A stretch of DNA of 64,000 nucleotides from Budorcas taxicolor (GCF_023091745.1 NC_068912.1:106323567-106387566); one strand, 5' to 3'; shown: positions 44,440 through 55,700, numbered from the stretch's first letter. The notes: generated from the sequence alone by a model not told the origin. Made by a program: numbers and translations.

Positions 44440-44633
44440 TGCTTAGTGGCTCAGTTGTGACCCTATGGACTAGCCTTCCAGGCTCATCTCTGGGATTATC
44501 CTGGCAAGAATACTGCAGGGTTGCCATTTCTTCCTCCAGGGGGTCTTCCCAATCCAGGGATCGAACCCAAGTCACCTGCATTTCCTGTATTGCAGGTGGA
44601 TTCTTTACCCTTGAGACACTGGGGGAGCCCCTT
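44440..44633 (-). mobile_element. Bov-tA SINE, antisense, with target-site duplication
   Basis: GCTCAGTTGTGACCCTATGG to TTGAGACACTGGGGGAGCCC, internally shortened. TTCCCATGACA flanks it at 44429-44439 and 44634-44644. Confidence 0.88.
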
Positions 44634-45294
44634 TTCCCATGACAGACATTGCTAATAGCTCGGTGGGAGGTCCTGTGAATAGGAAGAAAACCTGGAAGAA
44701 ATAGTGCCATTTGCAGTCCCAAAGGAGATGATTTATGAAGGAGAGCTTGGGTGTATCAGATTTTTGTATTTTCCATTATTTGTTTTGAGAGCTTAGTATA
44801 AAAAATGTTATATTTGGCAGTCAGGGTTTCTTAGTGATCTGAGTGAGTGAGATATCCACAGAGCAGTGGGGATCAGCCAGCAGAGAAGATGGATGGATAG
44901 TTATTATAGATTGACCCGTAATCCAAGATTGTGGTTTTCAAGGTAGGTATAATCCCTAGAGGTAAGAAAGTGACTTCAGAGAAAGTGAGGAAAGGATTTC
45001 AGGATATAATTTGGTTTAAGAAGTAAATGAAGTCAAAAGGGAGAAGATAACTTGGAGGATGGAACCGAACTGGTGGGGGACAGTGTTTCCCTTTTCTTGT
45101 AGACAACTGTTGCTGCATCATAGCCAACTGGCCCTTGGACAGAGCTCCAGGATCTGCCCAGTGCCTCTTCTGATTAGCACACTCCTTGGGACCACCCAAC
45201 AGCATTACAGCCCCAAAAGATTGGAGCTTAAAGGAGGAGGACCTTAGGCTGTACAGATTTTGGGAGGAGTATCTCCAAGGTGAAATTTCTCTGA

Positions 45295-45484
45295 ATCCGG
45301 TTTCTCAACTTTGAGACTCTTGACATTTTTGGGGGCTGGGTAGTTCTTTGTTGTGGAGGCAGGGGCTGTCTTGTGTATCGAAGGGTGTGTTTGACAGCAT
45401 CCCTGGCCTCTACCCACTAGATGGCACCCCCACCACCAATTTGTGACAACTAAAAATGTTTTTAGACAATGCCAGACATCCCCA
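45295..45484 (-). mobile_element. MER20-like hAT DNA transposon, antisense
   Basis: TTTCTCAACTTTGAGACTCT, GGCCTCTACCCACTAGATGG, TTGTGACAACTAAAAATG and AATGCCAGACATCCCCAG, in the reverse order of the 34075 copy. Confidence 0.7.
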
Positions 45485-46195
45485 GTTGAACAGTTCTATG
45501 AAGACCTACAAGACCTTCTAGAACTAACACCCAAAAAAGATGTCTTTTTCATCATAGGGGACTGGAGTGCAAAAATAGGAAGTCAAGAAACACCTGGAGT
45601 AACAGGCACATTTGGCCTTGGAATACAGAATGAAGCAGGGCAAAGGCTAATAGAGTTTCGCCAAGAAAACGCACTGGTCATAGCAAACACCCTCTTCCAA
45701 CAACACAAGATAAGACTTTACACATGGACATCATCAGATGGCCAACACAGAAATCAGATTGATTATATTCTTTGCAGCCAAAGATGGAGAAGCTCTATAC
45801 AGTCAGCGAAAACAAGACCGGGAGCTGACTGTGGCTCAGATCATGAACTTGTTATTGCCAAATTCAGACTTAAATTGAAGAAAGTGGAGAAAACCACTAG
45901 ACCATTCAGGTGTGACCTAAATCAAATCCCTTACAATTATACAGTGGAAGTGAGAAATAGATTTAAGGGACTAGATCTGATAGACAGAGTGCCTGATGAA
46001 CTGTGATCGGAGGTTCAAGACATTGTACTGGAGACAGGGATCAAGACCATCCCCAAGAAAAAGAAATGCAAAAGAGCAAAATGGCTGTCTGGGGATGCCT
46101 TACAAACCACTGTGAAAAAAGAAGTGAAAATGAAAAGCAAAGGAGAAAAGGAAAGTTATACCCATTTGAATGTAGAATTCCAAAGAATAGCAAGG
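45485..46195 (+). pseudogene. BovB LINE endonuclease fragment, sense
   Basis: An open frame to 46006 encodes the apurinic-type endonuclease half of BovB: FFIIGDWSAKIGSQE (metal-binding D within GDW), YTWTSSDGQHRNQIDYIL and the C-terminal CGSDHELVIAKFRL, whose SDH motif is the catalytic His block. The first 14 residues of the frame (from 45443) come from the adjoining MER20. Both ends are missing: no start of the element, and the reverse transcriptase is absent after about 46195. Confidence 0.87.
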
Positions 46196-47511
46196 GGAGA
46201 TTAAGGACAAGGACCTTTTCTAAGTCTTTGCACACCGAACATCTGCAAATGATCTGGCGCATAGTACACTCTCAGTAAATGTCTACTGAGATAAGCCAGT
46301 TTTGCTGATAATCGGTTAAGTAGGTTAGAGTTTCTTAGAGTATTTCAGTTATCAGGCCTCAAAAAGAGGCCAGAGTTCCCTTAGTATTGTCAAAATCTGA
46401 TTTGTGTGGAGAAGCATTTTATCCCATCATTTCTTTTATTTATTTTTATTTAAAAATTAAAAAAGAATTACATTCAGTCATTTCTGTGAGGACAGATCAC
46501 AGGTGTCCTCTGGGAGGATGGGAAATGGGCAGAGTGACGTGCTGGCTTTAAAAGATGACACAGACCCCTTTAGCTCTTCTGGCACCTGGAGCTGACTGTG
46601 CTGTAGGTAGTTTCAGAGTTTCACTGAAACTATAGGTAAAGCTGGGAAATAGGCAGAATGTCAGGCAATCAGCTGCAAACCTAACCTATTCTGGTGGAAT
46701 GATGCTTTCTAGGCAGGTAATAAAATTATAAGCCCAGTAATGGCATTTACAATAATATGAACCAAACGTGACATTTATAAAAACTGATTGGTTTCCAGGT
46801 TTGTTTACATGTTTATCCTTAATGCAAATATAGAAAATGTTGCTCTGTTTTACTTTTTTGGCCTAGCAGTATGGTTTTAATTGATAAATAATATATACCA
46901 TAGAACACATAATTCATAACTGCATAGTTCAATAAATTATCAACAAGTGAAAATACCCGTGTAACCAGAACTCAGTTCAAGAAATGAGAACATTACCAGC
47001 CCTCTCAGTAATTTTGAAAAATGCTGTATGATTCAGCAATTCTACTTCTGGGTTATATATTCAAAAGAATTGAAAAATTCAACAAATCTTTGAAAATTTT
47101 ATCTTATTGCCAATTTTCATTAGTTTCTCATTGTGTCTAAATTCTATCAAGCCTTTTTAAAGTTATTGGTAAAATAGGCACAACAAAGAAGTTACCATTT
47201 TACCATTTCAGTGGCCCTATGCACATTTGGATTGTTCTGCAGCCATCATCATTCAGCATCTCCAGGACTTTTTTCCTCTTCCCAGATTAAAATTTTGTAC
47301 CTATTATACGTTGACTTGCCATTTCTCTCTGCCCCGGCCCCTGGCAGAATGACAGGGACCATTCTGGCAACCACCATTCTACTTTCTGTCTCAGAATTTA
47401 ATGATATATGTCGTATAGTAATATGATATATGTCGTATAGTAAATGGAATCATATAGTAGTTGTCCTTTTGTACTGGCCTATTTCACTTGACATAATGTC
47501 TTTGGGGTTCA

Positions 47512-47725
47512 CTCATGTTGGTGCTAGTGGTAAAAAACTTGCTTGCCAAAGCAGGAGACATAAGAGATGCAACTTTGGTCTCTGGGTCGGGAAGATCTCC
47601 TGGAGGAGGGCATGGCAACCCACTTTAGTGTTCTTGCCTGGAGAATCTCATGGACAGAGGAGCCTGGCAGGCTACAGTTCTTAAGGTTATGAAGAGTCGG
47701 ATATGACTGAAGTGACTTCGCACAC
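47512..47725 (+). mobile_element. Bov-tA SINE in L1
   Basis: GCTAGTGGTAAAAAACTTGC, TCTCTGGGTCGGGAAGATCT and GAAGAGTCGGATATGACTGA. Confidence 0.86.
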
Positions 47726-47781
47726 ATGTTATAACAAGTGTCAGAGTTTCCTTTTTTTTAAGGCTGATTAATCTTCCCTTG

Positions 47782-48020
47782 TCGGAGAAGGCAGTGGCAC
47801 CCCACTTCACTACTCTTGCCTGGAAAATCCCATGGACGGAGGAGCCTGGTAGGCTGCAGTCCTGAGTGACTTCACTTTCACTTTTCACCTTCACGCATTG
47901 GAGAAGGAAATGGCAACCCACTCCTGTGTTCTTGCCTGGAGAGTCCCAGGGATGGGGGAGCCTGGTGGGGTTGCATAGAGTCAGACACGACTGAAGCTAC
48001 TTAGCAGCAGCAGCAGTCTT
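47782..48020 (+). mobile_element. BOV-A2 SINE, two units, in L1
   Basis: GGAGAAGGCAGTGGCACCCC and GGAGAAGGAAATGGCAACCC units, ending in (AGC)n at GCAGCAGCAGCAG. The first unit is shortened. Confidence 0.88.
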
Positions 48021-48189
48021 CTCGTGTAAATATAGGACATATCTTGTTTATCCATTTATCTGTGATGGACACTTGGGTTTCTTTCACCTTTTGGCTGTTG
48101 TGAAAAATGCTGCTGTAAACATTATATCTGTTCAACTCCCTGCTTTCAGTTCTGTTGAGTACATACCTAAAAGTGAAATTGCTGAATCA

Positions 48190-48398
48190 GGTATTTCCCT
48201 GGTGGCTCAGACAGTAAAGAATCCCCTTGCAGTGCAGGAGACCCAAGTTCGATCCCTGGGTGGGGAAGATCCCCTAGAGAAAGGAATGGCTACCTACTCC
48301 AGTATTCTTGCCTGGAGAGTTCCTGGAAGAAGAGCCTGGTGGGCTGCCACCCATGGGGTCGCAAAGAGTAGGACACGACTGAGCGGCTGTCGCTTTCA
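48190..48398 (+). mobile_element. Bov-tA SINE in L1
   Basis: TTTCCCTGGTGGCTCAGACA, GTTCGATCCCTGGGTGGGGA and GCAAAGAGTAGGACACGACT. Confidence 0.9.
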
Positions 48399-49169
48399 CT
48401 TTTTTATGATTTTTCTACTTTTCACTGTTTGAGGAGCTGCCTTACTGTTTTCCATAGCTGCATCAGTTTATAGTTCCGCCAGCATTGTACAGGGATTCTA
48501 ATTTCTTTACATCTTCACCACCTTTTTAAAAAAAAATAATAACCATCCTAATAAAGTGCATCCAGGTTTTTTAAAGTCTTTTTGTTATGGAAATTTCCTG
48601 ATATAAAAAAGGAGAGCAAGTAGTAGTTGAACTCCCGTGTATCTGTCACCTGTGCTCAATAATTGTGAAAGCTTGGCCAGTCTTGTTCCAGTGATAATCT
48701 CTTTATCCCCTATTATTGGAACTCAGACACCAGTCATCATAAACTTTAATTAATTAATTTAAAAATTGAAGTAGTATAGTTGATTTATAATATACAAACT
48801 TTCTTTTTCTCTGTGAAAGACAAAGCATAAAACAATATTATTAATATAAATAATGTTTGTGAATTTTACTTGGGTCATAGCCATGTATTTGACTCAGTGA
48901 TCCGTCTCTTGTGTCTAATTAACAAATATGTTCTCAGCATCATTCTTGCTCTTGTACAGTGCAGAAATAGATACGTTTTACCTATGCTTTTCATCTACTT
49001 CTTGCTTGTTAACAGTTTTATTCATGAGTAAAATTTTGCAATACACAGTTACTGTGATCACAAGCTGCATAGTCATTTGTAAACACAACTTTAACAGCAT
49101 ATCAGAAACTGCCAAAAGTCATATTAGAATGGAAAAGAGTGAAGCAACATCATTATAGACATAACTTTG

Positions 49170-49374
49170 CTGTTGTTTAGCGCTGAGTTGTGTCTGACTC
49201 TTTTGCAACCCCATGGACTGTAACACGCTATGCTCCTCTGTCCATGGGATTCCCCAGGCAGGAACACTAATGGGTTGCCATTCCTTTCTCCGGGGGATCT
49301 TCCCGACTCAGGGATCAAACCCACATCTCCTGTATTTCAGGCAAATTCTTTACTGCTGAGCCACCAGGGAAGCC
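49170..49374 (-). mobile_element. Bov-tA SINE, antisense
   Basis: TGTTGTTTAGCGCTGAGTTG to GCTGAGCCACCAGGGAAGCC. Confidence 0.88.
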
Positions 49375-49442
49375 CTAAACATTACCTTGAATCACTTCTA
49401 ATATTCTTCTATTGAAGCATTTATATTCTCATACAAAGAGAT

Positions 49443-49740
49443 ACAACCAGTCTAAAGGAAGTCAGTCCTGAATATTCATTGGAAGGACTGATGTTGAAGC
49501 TGAGACTCCAATACTTTGGCCACCTGATGTGAAGAACTGGCTCATTTGAAAAGACCCTGATGCTGGGAAAGATTAAAGGTGGGAGGAAAAGGGGATGACA
49601 GAGGATGAGATGGTTGGATGGCATCACTGAGTCAATGGACATGAGTCTGAGTAAACTTCGGGAGTTGGTAATGGACAGGGAGGCCTGCCATGCTGCAGTT
49701 CATGGGGTTGCAGAGTCGGACACGACTGAGCGACTGAACT
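49443..49740 (+). mobile_element. BovB LINE 3' end, sense, strongly 5'-truncated
   Basis: ACAACCAGTCTAAAGGAAGT, GGCCACCTGATGTGAAGAAC and GACACGACTGAGCGACTGAA. Confidence 0.87.
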
Positions 49741-50210
49741 GGTATATTCTCATACAACATATATATTAGTTTCAGATAAATAATATAATGATTTGATGTT
49801 TGTGTATATTGTGAAATGATCATCATGACAAATGTAGTTAACATCTGTGACCATTCATAGTTAGATTATTTTTCTTGGGATGAACCTTTAAAATTTACTG
49901 TTGTGTGTGTGTGTGTGTGTCAGTCACTCAGTCATGTCCAACTCTTTGTGACCCCATGGACTGTAGCCTCCAGGCTCCTCTGTCTATGGAATTCTCCAGG
50001 AAAGAATATTGGAGTGGGTTTCCATTTCCTTCTCCAGAGGATCTTTCTGACCCAGGGATCTACCCTGGGTCTCCTGCATTGGCAGGCAGATTCTTTACCA
50101 TCTGAGCCACCAGGGAAGCCAAAATTTACTCTTAGCAAGTTGTTAATATGCAGCAGTAGTTATTATTAACTATGTTATACATTACATCCTCATGACTTAC
50201 TTATTTTATA
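49741..50210 (-). mobile_element. Old L1 fragment, antisense, interrupted by a SINE
   Basis: TTTCAGATAAATAATATAAT, GTATATTGTGAAATGATCAT and GTAGTTAACATCTGTGACCA on one side and TTACTCTTAGCAAGTTGTTA on the other belong to the old L1 3' region. Confidence 0.6.
49900..50120 (-). mobile_element. Bov-tA SINE, antisense, with (GT)n and target-site duplication
   Basis: A (GT)8-9 run at about 49901-49920, then GTCACTCAGTCATGTCCAAC to GAGCCACCAGGGAAGCC. AAAATTTACT flanks it exactly at 49890-49899 and 50121-50130. Confidence 0.93.
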
Positions 50211-51317
50211 ACTGGAAGTTTGTATATTTTGACTGTCTTCACCCATTTTGCCCACCCCATACCCCTGCCTCTGGCAACCACTAATCCTTTATCTACGCAG
50301 CTTCAATTTCTCTCTTTTTTTTAAAGACATATGCTTTCATTTGCAGTACTCTAATATAATGTATACCTCAGTATAGTACATACTGCTATGTAGAAACACT
50401 GTATTATTCAGCAAAAAAATAATAAAAATTCTATATTTAATACTATAAAAGCATATTATACCTAAAAGTTAACAATAATTCTTTTTTCAGATACCTTGTT
50501 TGTATCACCCATATCTTTATGCTCAGTTTCTTTTAATCTGCTGGTACAGGAGACAAAGGATTACTAACAAGTTGCTCAAAGATGACAATTTACATTGCTA
50601 ACCAAGATTCAGTTACAGTTTTTAGTTTGTTAACTCTGGTTATTTAAAACCATTCTTCTTGATATTTGTTGGCTTTTGTGTATATACCATAAATAGTACA
50701 ATAGGTGGCTACTGCCTTCAGCAAATAAGGTGAGTTTAATTCTGGGATCGATTTATATTTATGTGTTTGTTAAAATTGGCTATTTGAAGGGGCTCCGGAA
50801 AATATACATAAAAGCAAAATATAGGATGAAAATGTATCTATCTACAAATTTATCTACATATCTGATAGAATGTGCTGGTAGAGACTGTGTTTACATTTTG
50901 GCTTTTTTGGATGTAAGGGCTGGTGATTAGCAGCTGTGCATTTCCTAATGTTAATCTCAGTGTTAAAAGTGAGAATCTGCTTATAGGTCAGAAGTCCTCT
51001 ACTGGCAAAATCAAGTTGTATAAATTCTTTAACACTGGGCCATTTGAAATCTAAACTACAGCAGAGCCAACTAAAGGCTGTGGAAAAGGAGAGGAACACA
51101 CAATTATTCATTCTTTTTCCCTCCTATAGTTTTCTTACCTTGCACAGCAGATCCCAGTATATGCTACTGCACTTTATAACTTTTGAAGGAAGTCTTGTTC
51201 AAGATACAAAGAAAAGAGCTCCCTACAATTTAAGATCCATCAGTGTTCAGGTGTCAGAATGTAGTTCTGTTGTCAGGCACAGATAAATGGGTTAAAGGCA
51301 GAGCTAGTACTTTCTCT

Positions 51318-51441
51318 TGGAGAAGGCAATGGCAACCCACTCCAGTGTTCTTGCCTGGAGAATCCCAGGGACGGGGGACCCTGGTGGGCTGCCATCTATG
51401 GGGTCGCACAGAGTCGGACACGACTGAAGCGACTTAGCAGC
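51318..51441 (+). mobile_element. BOV-A2 SINE, single unit, with target-site duplication
   Basis: TGGAGAAGGCAATGGCAACC to GAAGCGACTTAGCAGC. AGTACTTTCTCT flanks it at 51306-51317 and 51442-51453. Confidence 0.93.
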
Positions 51442-51659
51442 AGTACTTTCTCTACGGCTCTGTTTATATGTTTTCTTGTGCTGTTTTACTGATTAATCAT
51501 TTTCTTTTTGTTTGAAGATAGTTTATATCCTTGTTTGTTAAGTAACCTCAGTAGCTAAGAGCACAGAGGCTTCAGAGTGATAGTGACACTGAAGTTCCTG
51601 TCCATTCTCCTTCTGTTGTTGCAGTAGTATATAGATGGTAGTAATATAATGACCCTTCT

Positions 51660-51978
51660 ATGGAATTTTCAGTGGGTAAAGAATCCACCTGCAATGCAGG
51701 AGACCCCACTTTGATTCCTGGGTCGGGAAGTTCCCTTGGAGAAGGGATAGGCTACCCACTCCAGGATTCTTCGGCTTCCCTGGTGGCTCAGATGGTAAAG
51801 AGTCCACCTGCAATGCGGGAGACCTGGGTTTGATCCCTGGGTTGGGATGATCCCCTGGAAGAGGGCATGGCAACCCACTCCAGTATTTTTGCCTCAAGAA
51901 TCCCCATGGACAGAGGAGCCTGGCGGGCTACAGTCCATAGCCTTGCAAAGGGTCAGACACAACTGAGCAACTAAGCAC
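51660..51978 (+). mobile_element. Bov-tA SINE with two tRNA-like heads
   Basis: Two heads (AGTGGGTAAAGAATCCACCT and GGCTCAGATGGTAAAGAGTC) and one BovA body ending AACTGAGCAACTAAGCACAG. Confidence 0.88.
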
Positions 51979-51989
51979 AGACGAAAACT

Positions 51990-52135
51990 AAGTAGGTATT
52001 AACTCATTTAATTTATACAACAACCGTATAAGATAGATATTATTATCCTCATTTTACTGCTGAAGCATTAGGGCACAGAGATTTGTAAACTGACTACTCC
52101 AAGTACAAATAACTAGTAAGTGGCAGAGTTAGGAA
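51990..52135 (-). mobile_element. MIR SINE remnant
   Basis: CTCATTTAATTTATACAACA, CCTCATTTTACTGCTGAAGC and GTAAGTGGCAGAGTTAGGAA. Confidence 0.65.
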
Positions 52136-53098
52136 TTGATCTGAGGCAGCCTGGCGCCACGGTCCTCCCTCCTTACCATTATACTTTATTGTTGTACTTA
52201 CTTGACACCCATCTAAGTAAAGGGAAATGTGAGATAAAAAACGTTCTTAACATCTTTGTGGGCTCTATGGAACTTATTATTTGTTCATTCAGTGCTCCCT
52301 GTAGAATCAGTGATTACAGAGAGAACATTTAATCTAAAGCATTCATCCCTATTTTCAAACTAGTATTTTCAGATCTGTTCTCCATCTGAGACCTTGCGTT
52401 TAGAAAAAGTACACTTGAACTTTTTAGTTGAATTGGCAGATCAAGAGCTTACAGACAGGATATTGCCTCTGAGTATTTAGACTGTATTTGCTGACCTCCT
52501 GAAGCAGTAATTTGGCACAGTGTTTCTGCTAAGAGTTCAACAGTATTAGGGGTTTTGACTTCAAAGTGTGTATATGTGTGTTTTATATATATCTTTGTAG
52601 ATAGACCACTTCTCCACAAATGGAGCCAATCTTACACACATTCTGAAAATCTTTCAGAGCCATTTAAATCCAAAAAATATCTAAGCATTTGAAGTAGGAC
52701 TATGTGCAACACAACATGTTACCTTTCTGAAGACTTGTGATAAACAGAGTAAATAAAGCAACCTGCCCTCTTTTAAAGGCTTGAAGTTCAGGCCAAAGAA
52801 CCTCCAGTAAATCTTGCAGAGTTAGTTCTTATTTGGGCACCGATTTACATGTACTTTTTATCTTTAAGTCTGAGTTAGTAACCACTATTTTATTTTTTTA
52901 AAAAAAGTGTTCTGATTTCTTCTGCGTCTTTTGTCTTGGATTATGTGGATCTGGCTGTGCTCTGTTTAGAACACATTTCCTCTGGTGATTTGGGTCAGTC
53001 AAATGTTTGGCTGCAGCGAGCAGTAGATCATTATTTCTGCCCATGAGGTGTGCATCTTATGGAATACATGACTTTCACACTAATTTTCTTTCCCCTAG

Positions 53099-53239
53099 GT
53101 TTATGAAGGTCTCGACATCATCACGAATAAGGTTTCTGCCCAAGAGCAGAGGCTGTGCCAGCACCACATGATCAGCTTTGTGGATCCTCTCGTGACGAAT
53201 TACACAGTGGTGGACTTCAGGAACAAAGCAACTGCTCTG
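53099..53239 (+). CDS. TRIT1: tRNA dimethylallyltransferase, exon 2 (residues 60-106)
   Basis: Starts after TTTCCCCTAG and gives VYEGLDIITNKVSAQEQ, completing the family motif DSxQxYxxxxIxTxK, then HHMISFVDPL and the YTVVDFRNKATAL helix. 47 codons, phase 0 at both ends. The exon must end after GCTCTG (Ala-Leu), because exon 3 resumes with ATTGAAGATATA (Ile-Glu-Asp-Ile). No GT lies at this point; the intron begins ATATCCTAC, a minor-spliceosome 5' site. Reading on without splicing adds unrelated residues and stops at 53354-53356. Confidence 0.94.
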
Positions 53240-53399
53240 ATATCCTACGGGGAGACAGCAGCTAGGCTTGGTGGCTGCATGGCAGCCCAAGCCAAGAAAG
53301 AACTTTTCTTTGTGCTAACAGTTTCTCCTGAGCAGAGATACCCAAGACAGCAGTAGCATCCCCATCAAAACTCTTTGGATAGAAAAATACAGTGTCCTT

Positions 53400-53555
53400 G
53401 CTGCTGAATCTTGTCCTCAGACTGCGGGGTCAGCATCACTTAGGACCTTATAGAAGTGCTGGATTTGGGCCTCATTCTAGACCTACTGAATCAGACTCTG
53501 CATTTAACTAGAGTCCCAAGTGATTCCTAGGCGTATTAAAATTTGGAAAGTGCTG
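53400..53555 (+). mobile_element. MER5-like hAT DNA transposon remnant
   Basis: GGTCAGCATCACTTAGGACC, AGACCTACTGAATCAGACTC and AGTGATTCCTAGGCGTATTA follow the MER5A order. Confidence 0.65.
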
Positions 53556-53559
53556 TTTT

Positions 53560-53700
53560 AGTGGAGAGAACACTGACTTAGGAACCAGAAAATCTGTGTC
53601 CTATTTTTAGAATTGCTTCTTTTGACTATATACATGTCATTTCATTGGGTAAAGCATTTAGCCACTGAGCTTGTTTCCCATCCTTTAAATAGGGATAAGA
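53560..53700 (+). mobile_element. MIR SINE remnant
   Basis: GAGAGAACACTGACTTAGGA, TTGGGTAAAGCATTTAGCCA and CATCCTTTAAATAGGGATAA. Confidence 0.5.
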
Positions 53701-53949
53701 AATTAATTTAGAAATATAATGGGATTATAGTAGGAAAAAATAATTCTGGGTAACACCAAAGAAATTTTGGAAAAAAGAATAACGTGAGAGGACTGCCCTT
53801 ACATTTTAATGTCCAAACTGCCTTTACTCTATGGACTACTGTATATTAAAACATATGGAAAAGTCATAATAATTGTCATAGCATGAAAATTATATAATAC
53901 TAGACAAATTTATAGCACAGATAAGTAAAGCCAGATACAACTTGAAGTT

Positions 53950-53992
53950 GTATGTATGTATGTATGTATGTATGTATGAATGTATGTATGTA
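53950..53992. repeat. (TATG)n tetranucleotide microsatellite
   Basis: About ten TATG/GTAT units with one interruption (GAATG) in TRIT1 intron 2. Confidence 0.93.
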
Positions 53993-54239
53993 TTTTATGA
54001 TCAAGGTGGCATTTCAAAACAATGAAGAAATAATGCAGTAGAGAATAATTTTTCCTGGGGCAGTTAATTTTTTTTTTTAAGTGAAATCAGGTCCTTATTA
54101 TATGTGACATAAGTTCCAGATGGATTTCAGAGTTAAATAAATGTCCTTTATTTTTTCAGTGAAACTTTAAAACAAATGAGATAACATGTAATTGAGTAGT
54201 TATGTGAGATTAGAGTAGGGAAGGACTTTGTAGATACAG

Positions 54240-54400
54240 TCTTTAAAAAAAAATTTTTTTTAATTCAATTTTTTCTTTTTTATTGTGTTAAAATGTACAT
54301 AAAATTTACCATTTATAAGTGTACAGTTCAGTGGTCTTAAGTATATTCACACTGAGCAGCTGTCACTACCATCTATGCCAATAATAGTCTTTTTTTTTTT
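54240..54400 (-). mobile_element. Old L1 3' fragment, antisense
   Basis: AAAATTTACCATTTATAAGT and GTACAGTTCAGTGGTCTTAA, the same L1 terminal wording as near 33150; a T-run follows. Confidence 0.55.
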
Positions 54401-54455
54401 TTTTTTTTAAGGAAAATAGCTAGATTTGGATATATTCTTGTATTACAAGAATACT

Positions 54456-54659
54456 GGCTTCCCTGGTAGCTCAGACAGTAAAGAATCTACTTGCAATGCA
54501 GGAGACCCAGGATCAATCCCTGGGTTGGGACGATCCCCCTGGAGAAGGAAATGGCAACCCACTTCAGTATTCTTGCCTAGAGAATTCCATGAAGAGAGGA
54601 ACCTGGAGGGCTATAGTCCCTGGGTCACAAAGAGTCGGATGTGACTGGGTGACTTAACA
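54456..54659 (+). mobile_element. Bov-tA SINE
   Basis: GGCTTCCCTGGTAGCTCAGA, GGAGACCCAGGATCAATCCC and GAGTCGGATGTGACTGGGTG. Confidence 0.9.
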
Positions 54660-54665
54660 CTAGCC

Positions 54666-54943
54666 ATTGGAGAAGGCGATGGCACCCCACTCCAGTACTC
54701 TTGCCTGGAAAATCCCATGGATGGAGGAGCCTGATAGGCTGCAGTCCACGGGGTTGCAAAGAGTCAGACACGACCGAGCGACTTCCCTTTCACTTTTCAC
54801 TTTCATGCATTGGAGAAGGAAATGGCAACCCACTCCAGTGTTCTTGCCTGGAGAGTCCCAGGGACGGGGGAGCCTGGTGGGCTGCCGTCTATGGGGTCGC
54901 ACAGAGTCAGACACAACTGAAGTGACTTAGCAGCAGCAGCCAC
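54666..54943 (+). mobile_element. BOV-A2 SINE, two units
   Basis: CATTGGAGAAGGCGATGGCA unit, linker with CCTTTCACTTTTCACTTTCA, second GGAGAAGGAAATGGCAACCC unit and a (AGC)4 end. Little diverged, so recent. Confidence 0.92.
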
Positions 54944-55549
54944 TGGTAAGAGTGTATTTCAACTACTTCAGTTCCTAGGTTTCTATCCTAAAGAAACCTT
55001 GCCACAAGTATACCAGGAGATAAGTGATAGATCTCATTTTAACAACATTATTGCTCTTAACAGCAAAAACATATAAATACCCAAGTTCCTACTTAGAGAA
55101 GAATATATAAAATGTGCCTTGTTCATTTAAGTACTATATCACAGTGAAAGTGATGAAGTTGTAGTTCCATGCATTATGGAGGAAGAATCTTACACTTAAT
55201 TAAAGGGGGGCATACAATTTGTTTCTCTTTTTTAAAAAAGGACATATTTCTTATAATCTTTGACTGGTAACATCTTTCTGCCCACCCTACCCCAACCTCT
55301 TGTAGAGGGTTTCTGATAGAAAAGAGGTCATCTATCTCTGTGCCTACAGAGGGGCTGGCAAGGGGAAGAAGTGTATAAATGAGTCTTTATCTGGGTTGAA
55401 AGTCTCTTTATCAGTTACCCTCAGAAGCACAGTTCCTCTTAAAGTAGATATTATCTGTTTAACAGAGATTGTAAAGAGAAGAATTCCAAGTAGCAGGGGT
55501 ATGAGAACAATAATGACTAAAGTAAATTGAGTGCTTACTCAGTAGAAAA

Positions 55550-55700
55550 AAGTATTTCAGGCATTGTCTTAGGGGTTTTATTTGCATTGCCACATGTAAT
55601 GCTCATAAGAACTCAGGAGAATTTTATAGGTGAGAAAGCTGAAGCATAGACAGCTTGAATGACTTGCCGAGTGTTGGAGCTGGTAATTGAAATCTGCTTG
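55550..55700 (-). mobile_element. MIR-type remnant
   Basis: TTTCAGGCATTGTCTTAGGG, GCTCATAAGAACTCAGGAGA and GACTTGCCGAGTGTTGGAGC. Confidence 0.5.

Larger units (their letters stand above)
47150..48545 (-). mobile_element. Old L1, antisense, split by three sense SINEs
   Basis: Consecutive blocks GGCAACCACCATTCTACTTT (near 47365), TGTCAGAGTTTCC (47740), TATCCATTTATCTGTGATGG (48050), AAGTGAAATTGCTGAATCAG (48170) and TGAGGAGCTGCCTTACTGTT (48430) read as one antisense L1. Insertions lie at about 47512-47725, 47782-48020 and 48190-48398. Confidence 0.72.
26462..53098 (+). other. TRIT1: TRIT1 intron 1 (26.6 kb)
   Basis: Donor GTATGA, acceptor TTTCCCCTAG. It contains most of the repeats in the window: BovB pieces, Bov-tA, BOV-A2, CHR, L1, MER20, MIR and microsatellites, listed separately. 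I found no extra TRIT1 exon and no other gene. Stretches without a recognised element, such as 30000-31680, 38960-39510, 42200-42870 and 50160-51300, are AT-rich unique sequence in which I see nothing specific. Confidence 0.85.

Noticed and set aside
53168..53356. Open frame continuing from TRIT1 exon 2 into the intron
   Set aside because: After Ala-Leu the residues no longer resemble the family and a stop follows. The AT-AC splice to 56194 restores the conserved sequence.
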